Shown here: positions 18,670 to 26,478 of the stretch, one piece after another | Position numbering within the stretch: the first letter of the stretch is position 1 | Layout of the letters: the number at the start of each line of letters is the position of its first letter | From: Pseudoalteromonas sp. T1lg88 | Lineage (GTDB): Bacteria > Pseudomonadota > Gammaproteobacteria > Enterobacterales > Alteromonadaceae | Direction of reading: 5' to 3' | Assembly (NCBI RefSeq): GCF_002964765.1 | Contig: NZ_PQCF01000006.1 | Span: 107,757 to 171,756 of the forward strand | Length of the DNA: 64,000 bases | Made by a program: the position numbers and the translations under genes | The notes under the pieces: generated by a model | Database searches by the model: none | What the model was told of the DNA's origin: nothing | The model's input: the letters and a program-made list of their open reading frames with translations, nothing else

Positions 18670-19938
18670 TTGTTTGCGCGCTTTTTATATTCCCTTACCC
18701 TGCTAATTCTTATGCCCTTGGCCTGCTTTTATCTGTATGTATTACGCGGGCGTAAAAACCCGGGCTACAGGCAAGACTTTAGCGAACGCTTTGGCTTTAC
18801 CGACGCCAGCGGCGACATCATCTTGCATTGCGCCTCGGTGGGCGAAGTACTGGCCACATTGCCATTAATCAAGGCGTTGCTTGCCGACAAACATCAATAC
18901 CGCTTGGTGCTGACCACCAACACGCCAACCGGACGCGAGCAAATAAACCAATTGCTGGCCAAAGATATTGCCGCCGCCCGAGTGCAGGTCTGTTACCTGC
19001 CCTTTGATTTACCCCTGTCACAGCGCCGCTTTATTCGCCGCTCCGGGGCGCGCCTGCTGGCGGTGATTGAAACCGAGCTGTGGCCAAATATGTTGCATCA
19101 GGCAAAACGAAACGGACTCAACACCCTGATTATCAACGCCCGACTCTCGGCCAAATCGGCCAAGGGCTATGCCCGGGTTGCCCCGCTCACGCGCAGTATT
19201 TTGAGCGATCTAGACAGGCTTGCCTGCCACCATCAGGCCGATGGCGAACGCTTTATCAACCTAGGTTTGGATAAAGATAAGCTTGAGACTACCGGTTCAA
19301 TCAAGTTCGATATCGGCGTCAGCGAACAACAAGCAGAGCAGGCCAAACAGCTTAAGGCCAGCCTGGGACAGGCGCCAATCTGGATAGCAGGCTCTACGCA
19401 CCCGGGCGAGCCGGAGTTGTTACTTTTTGCCCATGAGCAAGTGAGAAAAAGTTACCCCGATGCCTTACTGATTATCGCCCCACGGCATCCGGAACAATTC
19501 GACAAGGTCGCCGAGCAACTCAGTGCTCAAGGCATAAGCTTTTCCCGTCGCAGCCAGGATGAACATCAAGGTCAAGCCGTACTGCTGGCCGACACCCTAG
19601 GTGAGCTCGGCATGCTCTACGGCGCCGCCGATGTCGCCTTTATTGGCGGCAGCCTGATTGAGCGCGGTGGCCACAACCCGCTCGAGGCCTGTGCCCATGG
19701 CATACCTGTGCTTAGCGGCCAACATACCTTCAATTTTGACCATGTGTATCCGGCCTTGATTGACCAAGGCGGCGCCCTCTGGGTTGATGAGCACAACCTG
19801 GTCGACACCCTAAACAGCCTGTTTAGCGAGCCGCAAAAACGTGCCGACATGGGTGCCAGTGGCCTTAAAGTGGTACAGCAAAATCAGGGCGCTATTAATA
19901 AAACCCTGGCGCTAATCGAGGAGCAAATCAATGCATAA
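18670..19938 (+). CDS. waaA: Kdo transferase WaaA (3-deoxy-D-manno-octulosonic acid transferase)
   Basis: WaaA transfers Kdo from CMP-Kdo to lipid IVA at the inner membrane. The product has an N-terminal membrane anchor (FLYSLTLLILMPLACFYLY), the acceptor-binding motif CASVGEVLATLPLIKAL, METELWPN-type VIETELWPNMLHQA, LVIN-type IINARLSAKSAKGYA, and the C-terminal FIGGSLIERGGHNPLEACAH. The frame is open from an ATG at 18577. Starting there adds ~30 residues not typical of the family and leaves only 47 bp to the divergent gene, so TTG at 18670 (422 aa) is preferred, with moderate certainty. It overlaps the next gene by 8 bp. Confidence 0.93.
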   Translation: MFARFLYSLTLLILMPLACFYLYVLRGRKNPGYRQDFSERFGFTDASGDIILHCASVGEVLATLPLIKALLADKHQYRLVLTTNTPTGREQINQLLAKDIAAARVQVCYLPFDLPLSQRRFIRRSGARLLAVIETELWPNMLHQAKRNGLNTLIINARLSAKSAKGYARVAPLTRSILSDLDRLACHHQADGERFINLGLDKDKLETTGSIKFDIGVSEQQAEQAKQLKASLGQAPIWIAGSTHPGEPELLLFAHEQVRKSYPDALLIIAPRHPEQFDKVAEQLSAQGISFSRRSQDEHQGQAVLLADTLGELGMLYGAADVAFIGGSLIERGGHNPLEACAHGIPVLSGQHTFNFDHVYPALIDQGGALWVDEHNLVDTLNSLFSEPQKRADMGASGLKVVQQNQGAINKTLALIEEQINA

Positions 19939-20479
19939 ATGTGAAGCGGCCATGCGCCAATGGGTGAGCTCGGTCATAGTCAAATACAACTTCTGCCCCT
20001 TTGCCCGCCAGGAAGTGGAAAATAACGCCATTCGCTATTATCTAAGCGAGGCCACCGAGCTCGAAGAGGCGGTGCTCGACACCTTAGAGCAATGCCGAGA
20101 GCTGGATAATCACCCCGAAATAGAAACCACCTTGGTATGCTTTACCCAGGGCTTTAGCGACTTCGACCAGTTCTTAGATTTGATCGATTTAGCCAATGCG
20201 CTGTTAGTCGCCCAGGGCTTTGAAGGCACCTATCAACTCGCCCACTTTCACCCCGAGTATGTGTTCGCCGATGCCGATGAGGACGACGCCGCCAATTACA
20301 CCAACCGCGCCCCCGCTCCCTGCTTGCATATTATCCGCGAAGAAAGCATGGAACAGGCCCTGGCCAACTATGACGAACCAGAGAGCATCCCCGAGCACAA
20401 TATGCGTTTGGCGCGCCGCAAAGGCGCGGACTTTTGGCAAGCGCTACTTGAGAAGTGTGGGCACAAATCTGTGCGGTAA
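19931..20479 (+). CDS. DUF1415 family protein
   Basis: A 182-aa soluble protein matching the DUF1415 family: WVSSVIVKYNFCPFARQEV near the N-terminus, a central LAHFHPEYVFADA segment and NYTNRAPAPCLHIIREESM toward the C-terminus. Conserved Cys and His residues are visible, but the function of the family is not known. The start lies within the last codons of waaA (8-bp overlap), so it is co-translated with it. Whether it takes part in LPS synthesis is unknown. Confidence 0.85.
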   Translation: MHKCEAAMRQWVSSVIVKYNFCPFARQEVENNAIRYYLSEATELEEAVLDTLEQCRELDNHPEIETTLVCFTQGFSDFDQFLDLIDLANALLVAQGFEGTYQLAHFHPEYVFADADEDDAANYTNRAPAPCLHIIREESMEQALANYDEPESIPEHNMRLARRKGADFWQALLEKCGHKSVR

Positions 20480-20481
20480 GA

Positions 20482-20693
20482 TTTTGTAGGTCGGTGCTTC
20501 GCGCCGACACCTGTTTTCAAATTTAGATCTTGTCGCGATGCCGAGCTAGATTTATCAGTACAGGGATGTGCTGTTAAATCGCCTCAATGACTAAGCGGAG
20601 CGTTTAACAAAACGCTGAGTTCGTAAGCACTAGCGAATCACGGGCGCCTTGGGGTTCCAAGGGGCGGTTGGCGCAAAGCACCGACCTACAAAA
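20482..20693. repeat. Pair of REP-like inverted repeats enclosing ~155 bp
   Basis: The left arm (20482-20511) begins TTTTGTAGGTCGGTGCTT and the right arm (20666-20693) is its near-exact reverse complement. Each arm can fold on itself (GTCGGTGC, short loop, GCGCCGAC, with one G-T pair), the form of REP palindromes that are dispersed in gammaproteobacterial genomes and often arranged in inverted pairs. The ~155 bp between contains no credible gene. No RAYT transposase is present in the window. Confidence 0.65.
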
Positions 20694-20712
20694 AAGCGCT
20701 TGTTGGCGCCCC

Positions 20713-20749
20713 AAAAAAACAAAAAAGGCCGATGAATAAACATCAGCCC
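20713..20749 (-). terminator. Intrinsic terminator for the DUF3581 gene
   Basis: Read on the minus strand: GGGCTGATG, short loop TTTATT, CATCGGCC followed by TTTTTTG and a further T run. One wobble pair in the stem. It lies about 65 bp after the stop of the DUF3581 gene. Confidence 0.75.
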
Positions 20750-20813
20750 TTTAACAACGCATTAGTCGGCGTCTCGACGAACCAAAAGCGCCCTGTCGGC
20801 GCCCCGACCCGCA

Positions 20814-21515
20814 TCACGCTGGTTTCAGCGCTGCCTTCTTCTCGTTATATCCACGGATCAACTCATCCACGGTATCCTGACAGTATTCGCGAATACCCGA
20901 GACCAGCATGTGCTTCTCACCACGGCCAATTACTGCGCCATTTTCAATCAGGTCAAAGCGCAGGATGATCTTGCCGCGCTTGCCTTCATAGCTGAACTCG
21001 TGCTCTCCTTCGCGCAGCTCGGGAGCGTGAGCATCAAGGGTGTCCATATGAATGCTCATGGACTCATAGATGATCATCGGGCGCGCCGGGTTAATCATTA
21101 CTCCTTGCTTACCCATCAGCGGGATCACCACGTGTGGGAAGGCCTTACCCGAGAATTCCACATAGTTCTTGATCAGCGCGTTGGTCAGGGTCTTACAGGC
21201 ACTGTTAGCGCCTTCACGAGCCACGCTCAAATAGCATTTGTCGCCGTCTTTAATATCGAACTGGGCGCTGCCCTCTGGCATGCCCAGTTTAACGCCTTCA
21301 TCCACCATGTTGGCGAAGGTGAAGCGCATCTGCTCATTAATTCCGTACTTATCAAGCACCACTGAAAACAGCAGATCTCCTGGCACACAGAATTTTTTCG
21401 CTTCAACGTCATGAAGTGGATTGAAATCATCGGCCACGGCTTTGGCAAAACGACTGCCCTGTTCACGGGTAATACACACGTGGGTGCCAAGATCTTGATA
21501 ATACTGCTCTAACAT
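20814..21515 (-). CDS. DUF3581 family protein, MaoC-like motif
   Basis: A 233-aa cytoplasmic protein. The pattern fits the DUF3581 family of marine Gammaproteobacteria. Residues ~24-45 contain ADDFNPLHDVEAKKF followed by VPGDLLFS, which resembles the D-x-NPxH-x-D catalytic and binding loop of MaoC-type hot-dog hydratases. A hot-dog fold acting on an acyl thioester is a reasonable inference but unproven. The frame is open upstream to 21611; ATG at 21515 is chosen because the protein's conserved part starts there (MLEQYYQDLGTH). A terminator follows at 20713-20749. Confidence 0.75.
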   Translation of the reverse strand: MLEQYYQDLGTHVCITREQGSRFAKAVADDFNPLHDVEAKKFCVPGDLLFSVVLDKYGINEQMRFTFANMVDEGVKLGMPEGSAQFDIKDGDKCYLSVAREGANSACKTLTNALIKNYVEFSGKAFPHVVIPLMGKQGVMINPARPMIIYESMSIHMDTLDAHAPELREGEHEFSYEGKRGKIILRFDLIENGAVIGRGEKHMLVSGIREYCQDTVDELIRGYNEKKAALKPA

Positions 21516-21609
21516 AGCTGCTCTACTTGAGTACAAAAAAACTGCGGCAGTGTAACAAAATTTACGCACTGAGAGGTCGTATCTGTTGCTTTTTCCTTTA
21601 AAAAGGCAC

Positions 21610-21646
21610 AAAAAAGGCCGCTTTGCGGAGCAAGGCAGCCTTTTTT
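21610..21646 (-). terminator. Intrinsic terminator after gltX
   Basis: Minus strand: AAAAAAGGC...TTGC, 3-base loop, GCAA...GCCTTTTTT with two internal mismatches or wobbles. It starts 14 bp beyond the gltX stop codon. Confidence 0.82.
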
Positions 21647-21659
21647 ATTAGTTTTCGGC

Positions 21660-23151
21660 TTAGTTAAAGTCGCGGTAGGCTTTTTCCAGCGCTTTCGCCT
21701 GCTTTTTCGACACACCAAGGTGCTCTAAAGCCAAACGAAGGCGAGCACGGGACATATCCGAGCCCAGGATCTCCATGGCATCTAGCACGGAAGTTGACGA
21801 CTTCTTGCCGGTAATTGCCACGAAAATAGGCTCTAGGAAGTCTTTAATCTTCAGCTCGTGGAAGGTAGCAACCTTTTTAGCAATAGCGAAGATTTCTGGT
21901 TTTTCCCAATGGCGCAGCGTTTCCAACTCCCAGATAAAGAATTGCAATGCCTGACGCACCACACCTTCCTCTACCTTGCCGTCGGTTAACAGCGCCGGAT
22001 CATAGTGCGGCATACCGGCAACAAAGTGTCCGGCCAGGTCAACCAGATCAGAAAGCGTATCGATACGGGCTTTCGCTTCAGGCAAAATGCGGCGCAGCAT
22101 GTCGCCATTGTATTTCCAATCAACGAAGCGCTGAATTAATTGCTCGTCGCTGAAGTCTTCACGCAACCAGGTGCCGTTCAGCCATTTCAGCTTCTCGATA
22201 TCGAATACCGGGCCGCCCAAAGAAACGCGCTTCATATCGAAGTGCTCGATCATCTCCGCCAGGGTGAACTTTTCACGCTCGTCCGGCATCGACCAGCCCA
22301 TGCGGCCCAGGTAGTTCAGCACCGCTTCCGGCAAGAAGCCCATTTCTTTGTAGTAGTTGATAGAGGTCGGGTTCTTACGCTTGGACAGCTTAGACTTATC
22401 CGGGTTACGCAGTAACGGCAGGTGACCCAGTACCGGCGCTTGCCAGCCGAAGTCTTCGTATAGCTTAAGCAGTTTTGGCGCCGAGTTGATCCACTCTTCA
22501 CCACGGAAGATGTGGCTGATCTGCATATGGTGGTCGTCCACCACATTGGCTAGGAAGTAAGTCGGGAAACCGTCTTGCTTCAACAGCACCTGCATATCAA
22601 CGTTTTCCCATGGGATCTCAATCTCACCGCGCAGGTAGTCGTTAAATTTAAAGCTGCCTTCGGCAGGGATTTTCATACGGATAACGTAGGGTTTGCCCGC
22701 TTCCAGGTTTGCCTTCACTTCGTCGTCGCTTAGCAACAAGCCACGGCCATCGTATTTAGGGCGCAGGCCCTCGGCCATTTGCTGCTCACGCATTTCGTCC
22801 AGCTCTTCGGCGGTGGCGAAACAGTAAAACGCCTTGCCCTCTTCAACCAACTGGTGCGCATATTTTTTATATAGATCAGAGCGCTCAGACTGACGATAGG
22901 GGCCGAACTCGCCGCCCACATCCGGACCATGATCCCACTGCAGACCTAACCACTGCAGGCTGTCCATAATGGCTTGTTCCGACTCCGGCGTACTGCGCAC
23001 CTGATCCGTATCTTCGATACGTAAAAACAAACTCACCGCCTTGCTGCTTGGCAAAACAATAGTTAAATAGGGCGATATAGGCAGTGCCTAGGTGCGGATC
23101 ACCGGTCGGTGACGGGGCTACACGGGTACGAACAGTCGTGCTCTGGGTCAT
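21660..23151 (-). pseudogene. gltX: Glutamyl-tRNA synthetase GltX, interrupted by a one-base frameshift
   Basis: Class I aminoacyl-tRNA synthetase charging tRNA-Glu. The N-terminal part (ATG at 23151) reads [20 protein letters not shown] with the HIGH-type motif as far as GGEFV. The continuation [17 protein letters not shown], and all of the rest including [10 protein letters not shown] (KMSKS loop), lies in another frame. Removing one A from the run AAAAA at 23023-23027 (plus strand) joins the two exactly and gives a 496-aa enzyme of the Pseudomonas-type GltX length. The gene is normally essential and otherwise intact to its C-terminus, so a sequencing or assembly error is the likelier explanation than true loss. 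Confidence 0.9.
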
Positions 23152-23293
23152 GCTAGCGTCTCTTTCAATTAGCAACTAAAAATTTGCTGCAAATGCTAGC
23201 ACAATGGCGGGTAATTTCGTAGAGGAAAACGCCGCGACAGGGCACCTGAGTGCGAGAAATTTCAGCACCCAGGGGAAATCTGGAATCTTAAGG

Positions 23294-23653
23294 TTAAGCG
23301 GCAATTTTATCCAGATAGGCGACGATATCCGAAGATTCGTACATCCACTGCACCTGACCGTCTTCTTCAATGCGCAAACAAGGCACTTTCACCTTGCCAC
23401 CCTGCTCCGCCAGCTCCTGACGGTAGGCGTTGTCGCCTTTGGCATCGCGGGTTTCAATGTTCAGACCGTTGCGCTTAATAGAGCGGCGCACCTTTACGCA
23501 AAACGGACAGGCATGGAATTGATACAGTGCCATGTTGGCGGTCTGCGTATCCAGCTGTTGCTGCGCTTGCGGGTCGCGCTTTTTGCTGCGCGGGGTAAAG
23601 ATAAAATTAAAGAATAAAATAATGCGGCCTAACAACCAGCGAATGACTTTCAT
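23294..23653 (-). CDS. Membrane-anchored glutaredoxin-like protein
   Basis: A 119-aa protein. Residues 1-20 (MKVIRWLLGRIILFFNFIFT) form one membrane helix, followed by a basic linker. A glutaredoxin domain then starts ALYQFHACPFCVKVRRSIK, with active site C49-P-F-C52 and the glutathione-binding VPCLRI and SSDIVAYL elements. It probably reduces disulfides at the cytoplasmic face of the inner membrane; its target is unknown. ATG at 23653 has GAGAG six bases upstream and is preferred over one 15 bp earlier. It lies between gltX and proB, all on the minus strand but well spaced. Confidence 0.82.
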   Translation of the reverse strand: MKVIRWLLGRIILFFNFIFTPRSKKRDPQAQQQLDTQTANMALYQFHACPFCVKVRRSIKRNGLNIETRDAKGDNAYRQELAEQGGKVKVPCLRIEEDGQVQWMYESSDIVAYLDKIAA

Positions 23654-23786
23654 AACAACTCTCATCACGACAAAATCAAAGGCGCGAGTGTATCACGCGG
23701 TTAAAATTGCGCCAAGGGAAGTGCACACCCCTGGCTCCTGTCGAAAGTTATTACCGAAAACGGCTGCTGTAAGCTGTCGCTAAGAG

Positions 23787-24887
23787 CTAATCCCGAAAGC
23801 TGACAAAGTCATCGCGATGGATCAGCATAGCGCCATTGTCATAGCCCAACACCTGCGCCTTAGACTGCTCCGGGTTCGCCAGCAGCTGCTGCAACTCCTC
23901 ACTGTGATAACGGGCCACGCCCTTACCCACACTGCAGCCCTGACTGTCGAATACCTGCACCAGATCGCCACGGCTAAACTCGCCGGCAAAACGGGCAATG
24001 CCGACGATCAGCAAACTGGCGCCTTGTTGTCTGAGCGCCTTCGCCGCACCATCATCCACATAAATGGCTGCCTTGCTGATGGGGCCGGCCAACAGCCAAC
24101 GTTTGCGGGTGTCTTTGGGTGCCGTCAGGCTGACAAAGCGGGTGCCCAGCTGCTGGGTTAAACAGTTGCTGATCACATCCTCGCCATGACCGGCACTGAT
24201 GATCACATCGACCCCGGCATGGCGGGCAATGCTCGCCGCCTCGATTTTCGTAGCCATGCCGCCGGTGCCCACCGCCGTGCCACTGCCGCCGGCCAAGGCC
24301 TTAATGGAGTCATCGATATGACGAATTTCCGGGATAAGCTCGGCATCCGGGTTGGTGCGCGGATCGGCGCTAAAAAGCCCGGGCTGATCGGTCAACAGTA
24401 GCAGTTTATCCGCATCCGCCAACACCGCCACGCGGGCCGATAGGTTGTCGTTATCGCCCACCTTGATCTGCGCCGTCGCCACCGCATCGTTTTCATTGAT
24501 AATGGGCACCGCCCCTTCTTTAAGCAGTGCCATCAGGGTATCGCGGGCATTGAGATAGCGTTCGCGATCATCGAGATCGGCGCGGGTTAACAGCAACTGC
24601 CCCACCGGCACATTATAAAGAGCAAACAGGGTTTGCCAGGTGTGAACCAGCTGGCTCTGGCCTATGGCCGCCAGCATCTGCTTTTGTGCCAATGTTTCAT
24701 TACCGGCGCTGCGCCCCAGTAATTCACGCCCTGCGGCCACGGCGCCGCTGGATACCAGCACGATACGGTTGCCGGCCTTTTGCAGCTGCACGCATTGGCG
24801 CACTAACTCCACCATATGCGCCCTGTCCAGTCCCTGGCCGTTATTGGTAAGCACACTGGTGCCTAATTTGATCACTATGGTTTGCAC
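23787..24887 (-). CDS. proB: Glutamate 5-kinase ProB
   Basis: ProB phosphorylates glutamate in the first step of proline synthesis. The 366-aa product has an amino-acid-kinase domain (about 1-255: VIKLGTSVLTNNGQGLD, VSSGAVAAGRELLG, VPIINENDAVATAQ, GTGGMATKIEAASIA) and a C-terminal PUA domain (about 275-355), the usual full-length architecture. ProA is not adjacent in this window, whereas in many bacteria proB and proA are paired. Confidence 0.96.
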   Translation of the reverse strand: MQTIVIKLGTSVLTNNGQGLDRAHMVELVRQCVQLQKAGNRIVLVSSGAVAAGRELLGRSAGNETLAQKQMLAAIGQSQLVHTWQTLFALYNVPVGQLLLTRADLDDRERYLNARDTLMALLKEGAVPIINENDAVATAQIKVGDNDNLSARVAVLADADKLLLLTDQPGLFSADPRTNPDAELIPEIRHIDDSIKALAGGSGTAVGTGGMATKIEAASIARHAGVDVIISAGHGEDVISNCLTQQLGTRFVSLTAPKDTRKRWLLAGPISKAAIYVDDGAAKALRQQGASLLIVGIARFAGEFSRGDLVQVFDSQGCSVGKGVARYHSEELQQLLANPEQSKAQVLGYDNGAMLIHRDDFVSFRD

Positions 24888-25012
24888 CGTGTTTAGCCCT
24901 GTTGATAGTTAAAAGAAGTTCATTTTTACCCCAAGCTTGGGCGATTAAACAAGTTAAATTAATTCAACTGTGCTAGCATCGCCGCACATTTTCACCACAC
25001 TAGTTATCTCTT

Positions 25013-25957
25013 ATGCCAGCGAGCCTTTGCCTGATCATTGCCACCTTTTTATGGGGAAGCTCTTTTATCTCTTTAAAGTATGCGGTGGGAGTCTATGACC
25101 CTACTGTGGTGATTTTTTTGCGCATGCTCACCACCCTGGCGGTGTGCCTGTGCTTATGGCGTTTTGTAAAACGCTTTGAATACCAAAGTGGTGACTGGAA
25201 ATACCTGCTGGGCATGAGTCTGGCCGAGCCCTGTTTATACTTTTTATTCGAAGGCCACGCCATGGAATACACCTCGGCGTCTCAGGCTGGGGTGATAGTC
25301 TCCTGTTTACCGCTGATCGTCGCATTCTTGGCCTTTTTTATGCTCAAAGAGCACATTAGCCGCGCCATTATCGTCGGCTTTACCCTGTGTATCGGCGGCA
25401 GTGTGCTGCTGACCCTGGTCTCGCCAAGCTCGGAGCAAGCGCCCAACCCCTTACTAGGCAACACCTTGGAATTCCTGGCCATGGTCTGCGCCGCCTTTTA
25501 CACCGTGAGCGTAAAACGCCTGTGCAGCCGCTATGCGCCGCTTACGCTTATTGCCTTGCAGGGTCTGGCCGGCTCGCTTTTCTTTGCGCCCTTTTTACTC
25601 TTTGTGGAAATGCCGCAGCAACACGACCCGGTGGCCTTTGCCCATATTCTTTACCTGGGCACCTTTGTTACCCTGGGCGGCTACGGCATGTATAACTATG
25701 CCATCAGCAAGGTATCCGTGCTGACAGCGGCGGCCTACTCAAACCTTATCCCCATCTTCACCCTGCTGCTGTCGGCCATAGTGCTGAGCGAGATCCTGAC
25801 CCTGTGGCAATGGCTCAGCATCGCCGTGGTTTTTGTCGGGGTGATGATAAGCCAGCGCCATCAGGCATTGGTGGTCGACCTCGACGAAGAGGATATCAGC
25901 GAGGCCGACACCAGCAAACGCAACTCGGTCCCGGCTACCGGCGAGTTAAAGGGATAA
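25013..25957 (+). CDS. EamA/DMT superfamily transporter
   Basis: A 314-aa inner-membrane protein with ten predicted hydrophobic helices in two EamA repeats: FLWGSSFISLKYAVG in the first half and LEFLAMVCAAFYTVSVKRL in the second. Both repeats resemble drug/metabolite exporters of the DMT superfamily. The substrate cannot be deduced. The hydrophilic C-terminal tail (about residues 284-314, DLDEEDISEADTSKR) is encoded by DNA that also encodes, in antisense, the end of the sortase gene (25861-25957). No obvious operon partner. Confidence 0.85.
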   Translation: MPASLCLIIATFLWGSSFISLKYAVGVYDPTVVIFLRMLTTLAVCLCLWRFVKRFEYQSGDWKYLLGMSLAEPCLYFLFEGHAMEYTSASQAGVIVSCLPLIVAFLAFFMLKEHISRAIIVGFTLCIGGSVLLTLVSPSSEQAPNPLLGNTLEFLAMVCAAFYTVSVKRLCSRYAPLTLIALQGLAGSLFFAPFLLFVEMPQQHDPVAFAHILYLGTFVTLGGYGMYNYAISKVSVLTAAAYSNLIPIFTLLLSAIVLSEILTLWQWLSIAVVFVGVMISQRHQALVVDLDEEDISEADTSKRNSVPATGELKG

Positions 25958-26478
25958 CAGGTCACCAGATGCAGGCCGCTGGCTGCGGCGGCCTGAGTAT
26001 CGCTTTGATGCACCACCTGTTTGCTGTCGATGCGATAACTCAGGGTGCGACCATCGCGCAGCGTCAGGCTTAATTCATCGCCCACCTGCACATGGCGTAA
26101 AAACGCGAAGTGAGTGTCGTTATGGGCGGCAATCACACTGGCGCCCTCACCTCCAAGCGGCCCAAAGGCCTCATCATGAGTTGGTGCAAACGCGAGATTA
26201 CGGCCGCTGCTGCCGGCCAGCACAAAACGCTGTAGCGCCAAGTGGGGCACGCTCAATTTGGCCACCACATGGGTGTCGGCATAATACCAGGGCGGAATAT
26301 TGGCTCCGGGCGCTGCCAGGCTTTGCTGCCAGGCCCGCTCAATCAACCATTGCGCCAACCAGGCCTTGCTCTGCATATAAGCGCCCTGAGCAAAAAAGCT
26401 TGCCCCCAACGCAAACAGGGCAATGGCGCCGTAGCGCCAATAACTTGCCCGGGCCGCTACTCGCTTTCCCTTAGCCAT
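25861..26478 (-). CDS. Class GN sortase (proteobacterial dedicated sortase)
   Basis: A 205-aa sortase with an N-terminal membrane anchor (residues ~14-36) and the catalytic triad visible as H119 (VIAAHNDTHF), C174 (LVTCYPF) and R187 (ELRLLVSA). Class GN sortases occur in Gram-negative bacteria with a single dedicated substrate, encoded next door. Here that is the VIT-VWA protein whose end overlaps this gene by 8 bp. The enzyme would act in the periplasm, cutting the target near its C-terminus. The last ~17 residues are Ser-rich and their coding DNA overlaps the convergent transporter gene by 97 bp. Confidence 0.93.
   Translation of the reverse strand: MAKGKRVAARASYWRYGAIALFALGASFFAQGAYMQSKAWLAQWLIERAWQQSLAAPGANIPPWYYADTHVVAKLSVPHLALQRFVLAGSSGRNLAFAPTHDEAFGPLGGEGASVIAAHNDTHFAFLRHVQVGDELSLTLRDGRTLSYRIDSKQVVHQSDTQAAAASGLHLVTCYPFNSPVAGTELRLLVSASLISSSSRSTTNA

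Noticed and set aside
22885..23175. Separate 96-aa ORF at the start of gltX
   Set aside because: It is the N-terminal part of GltX running on in the wrong frame after the one-base insertion, not an independent gene.
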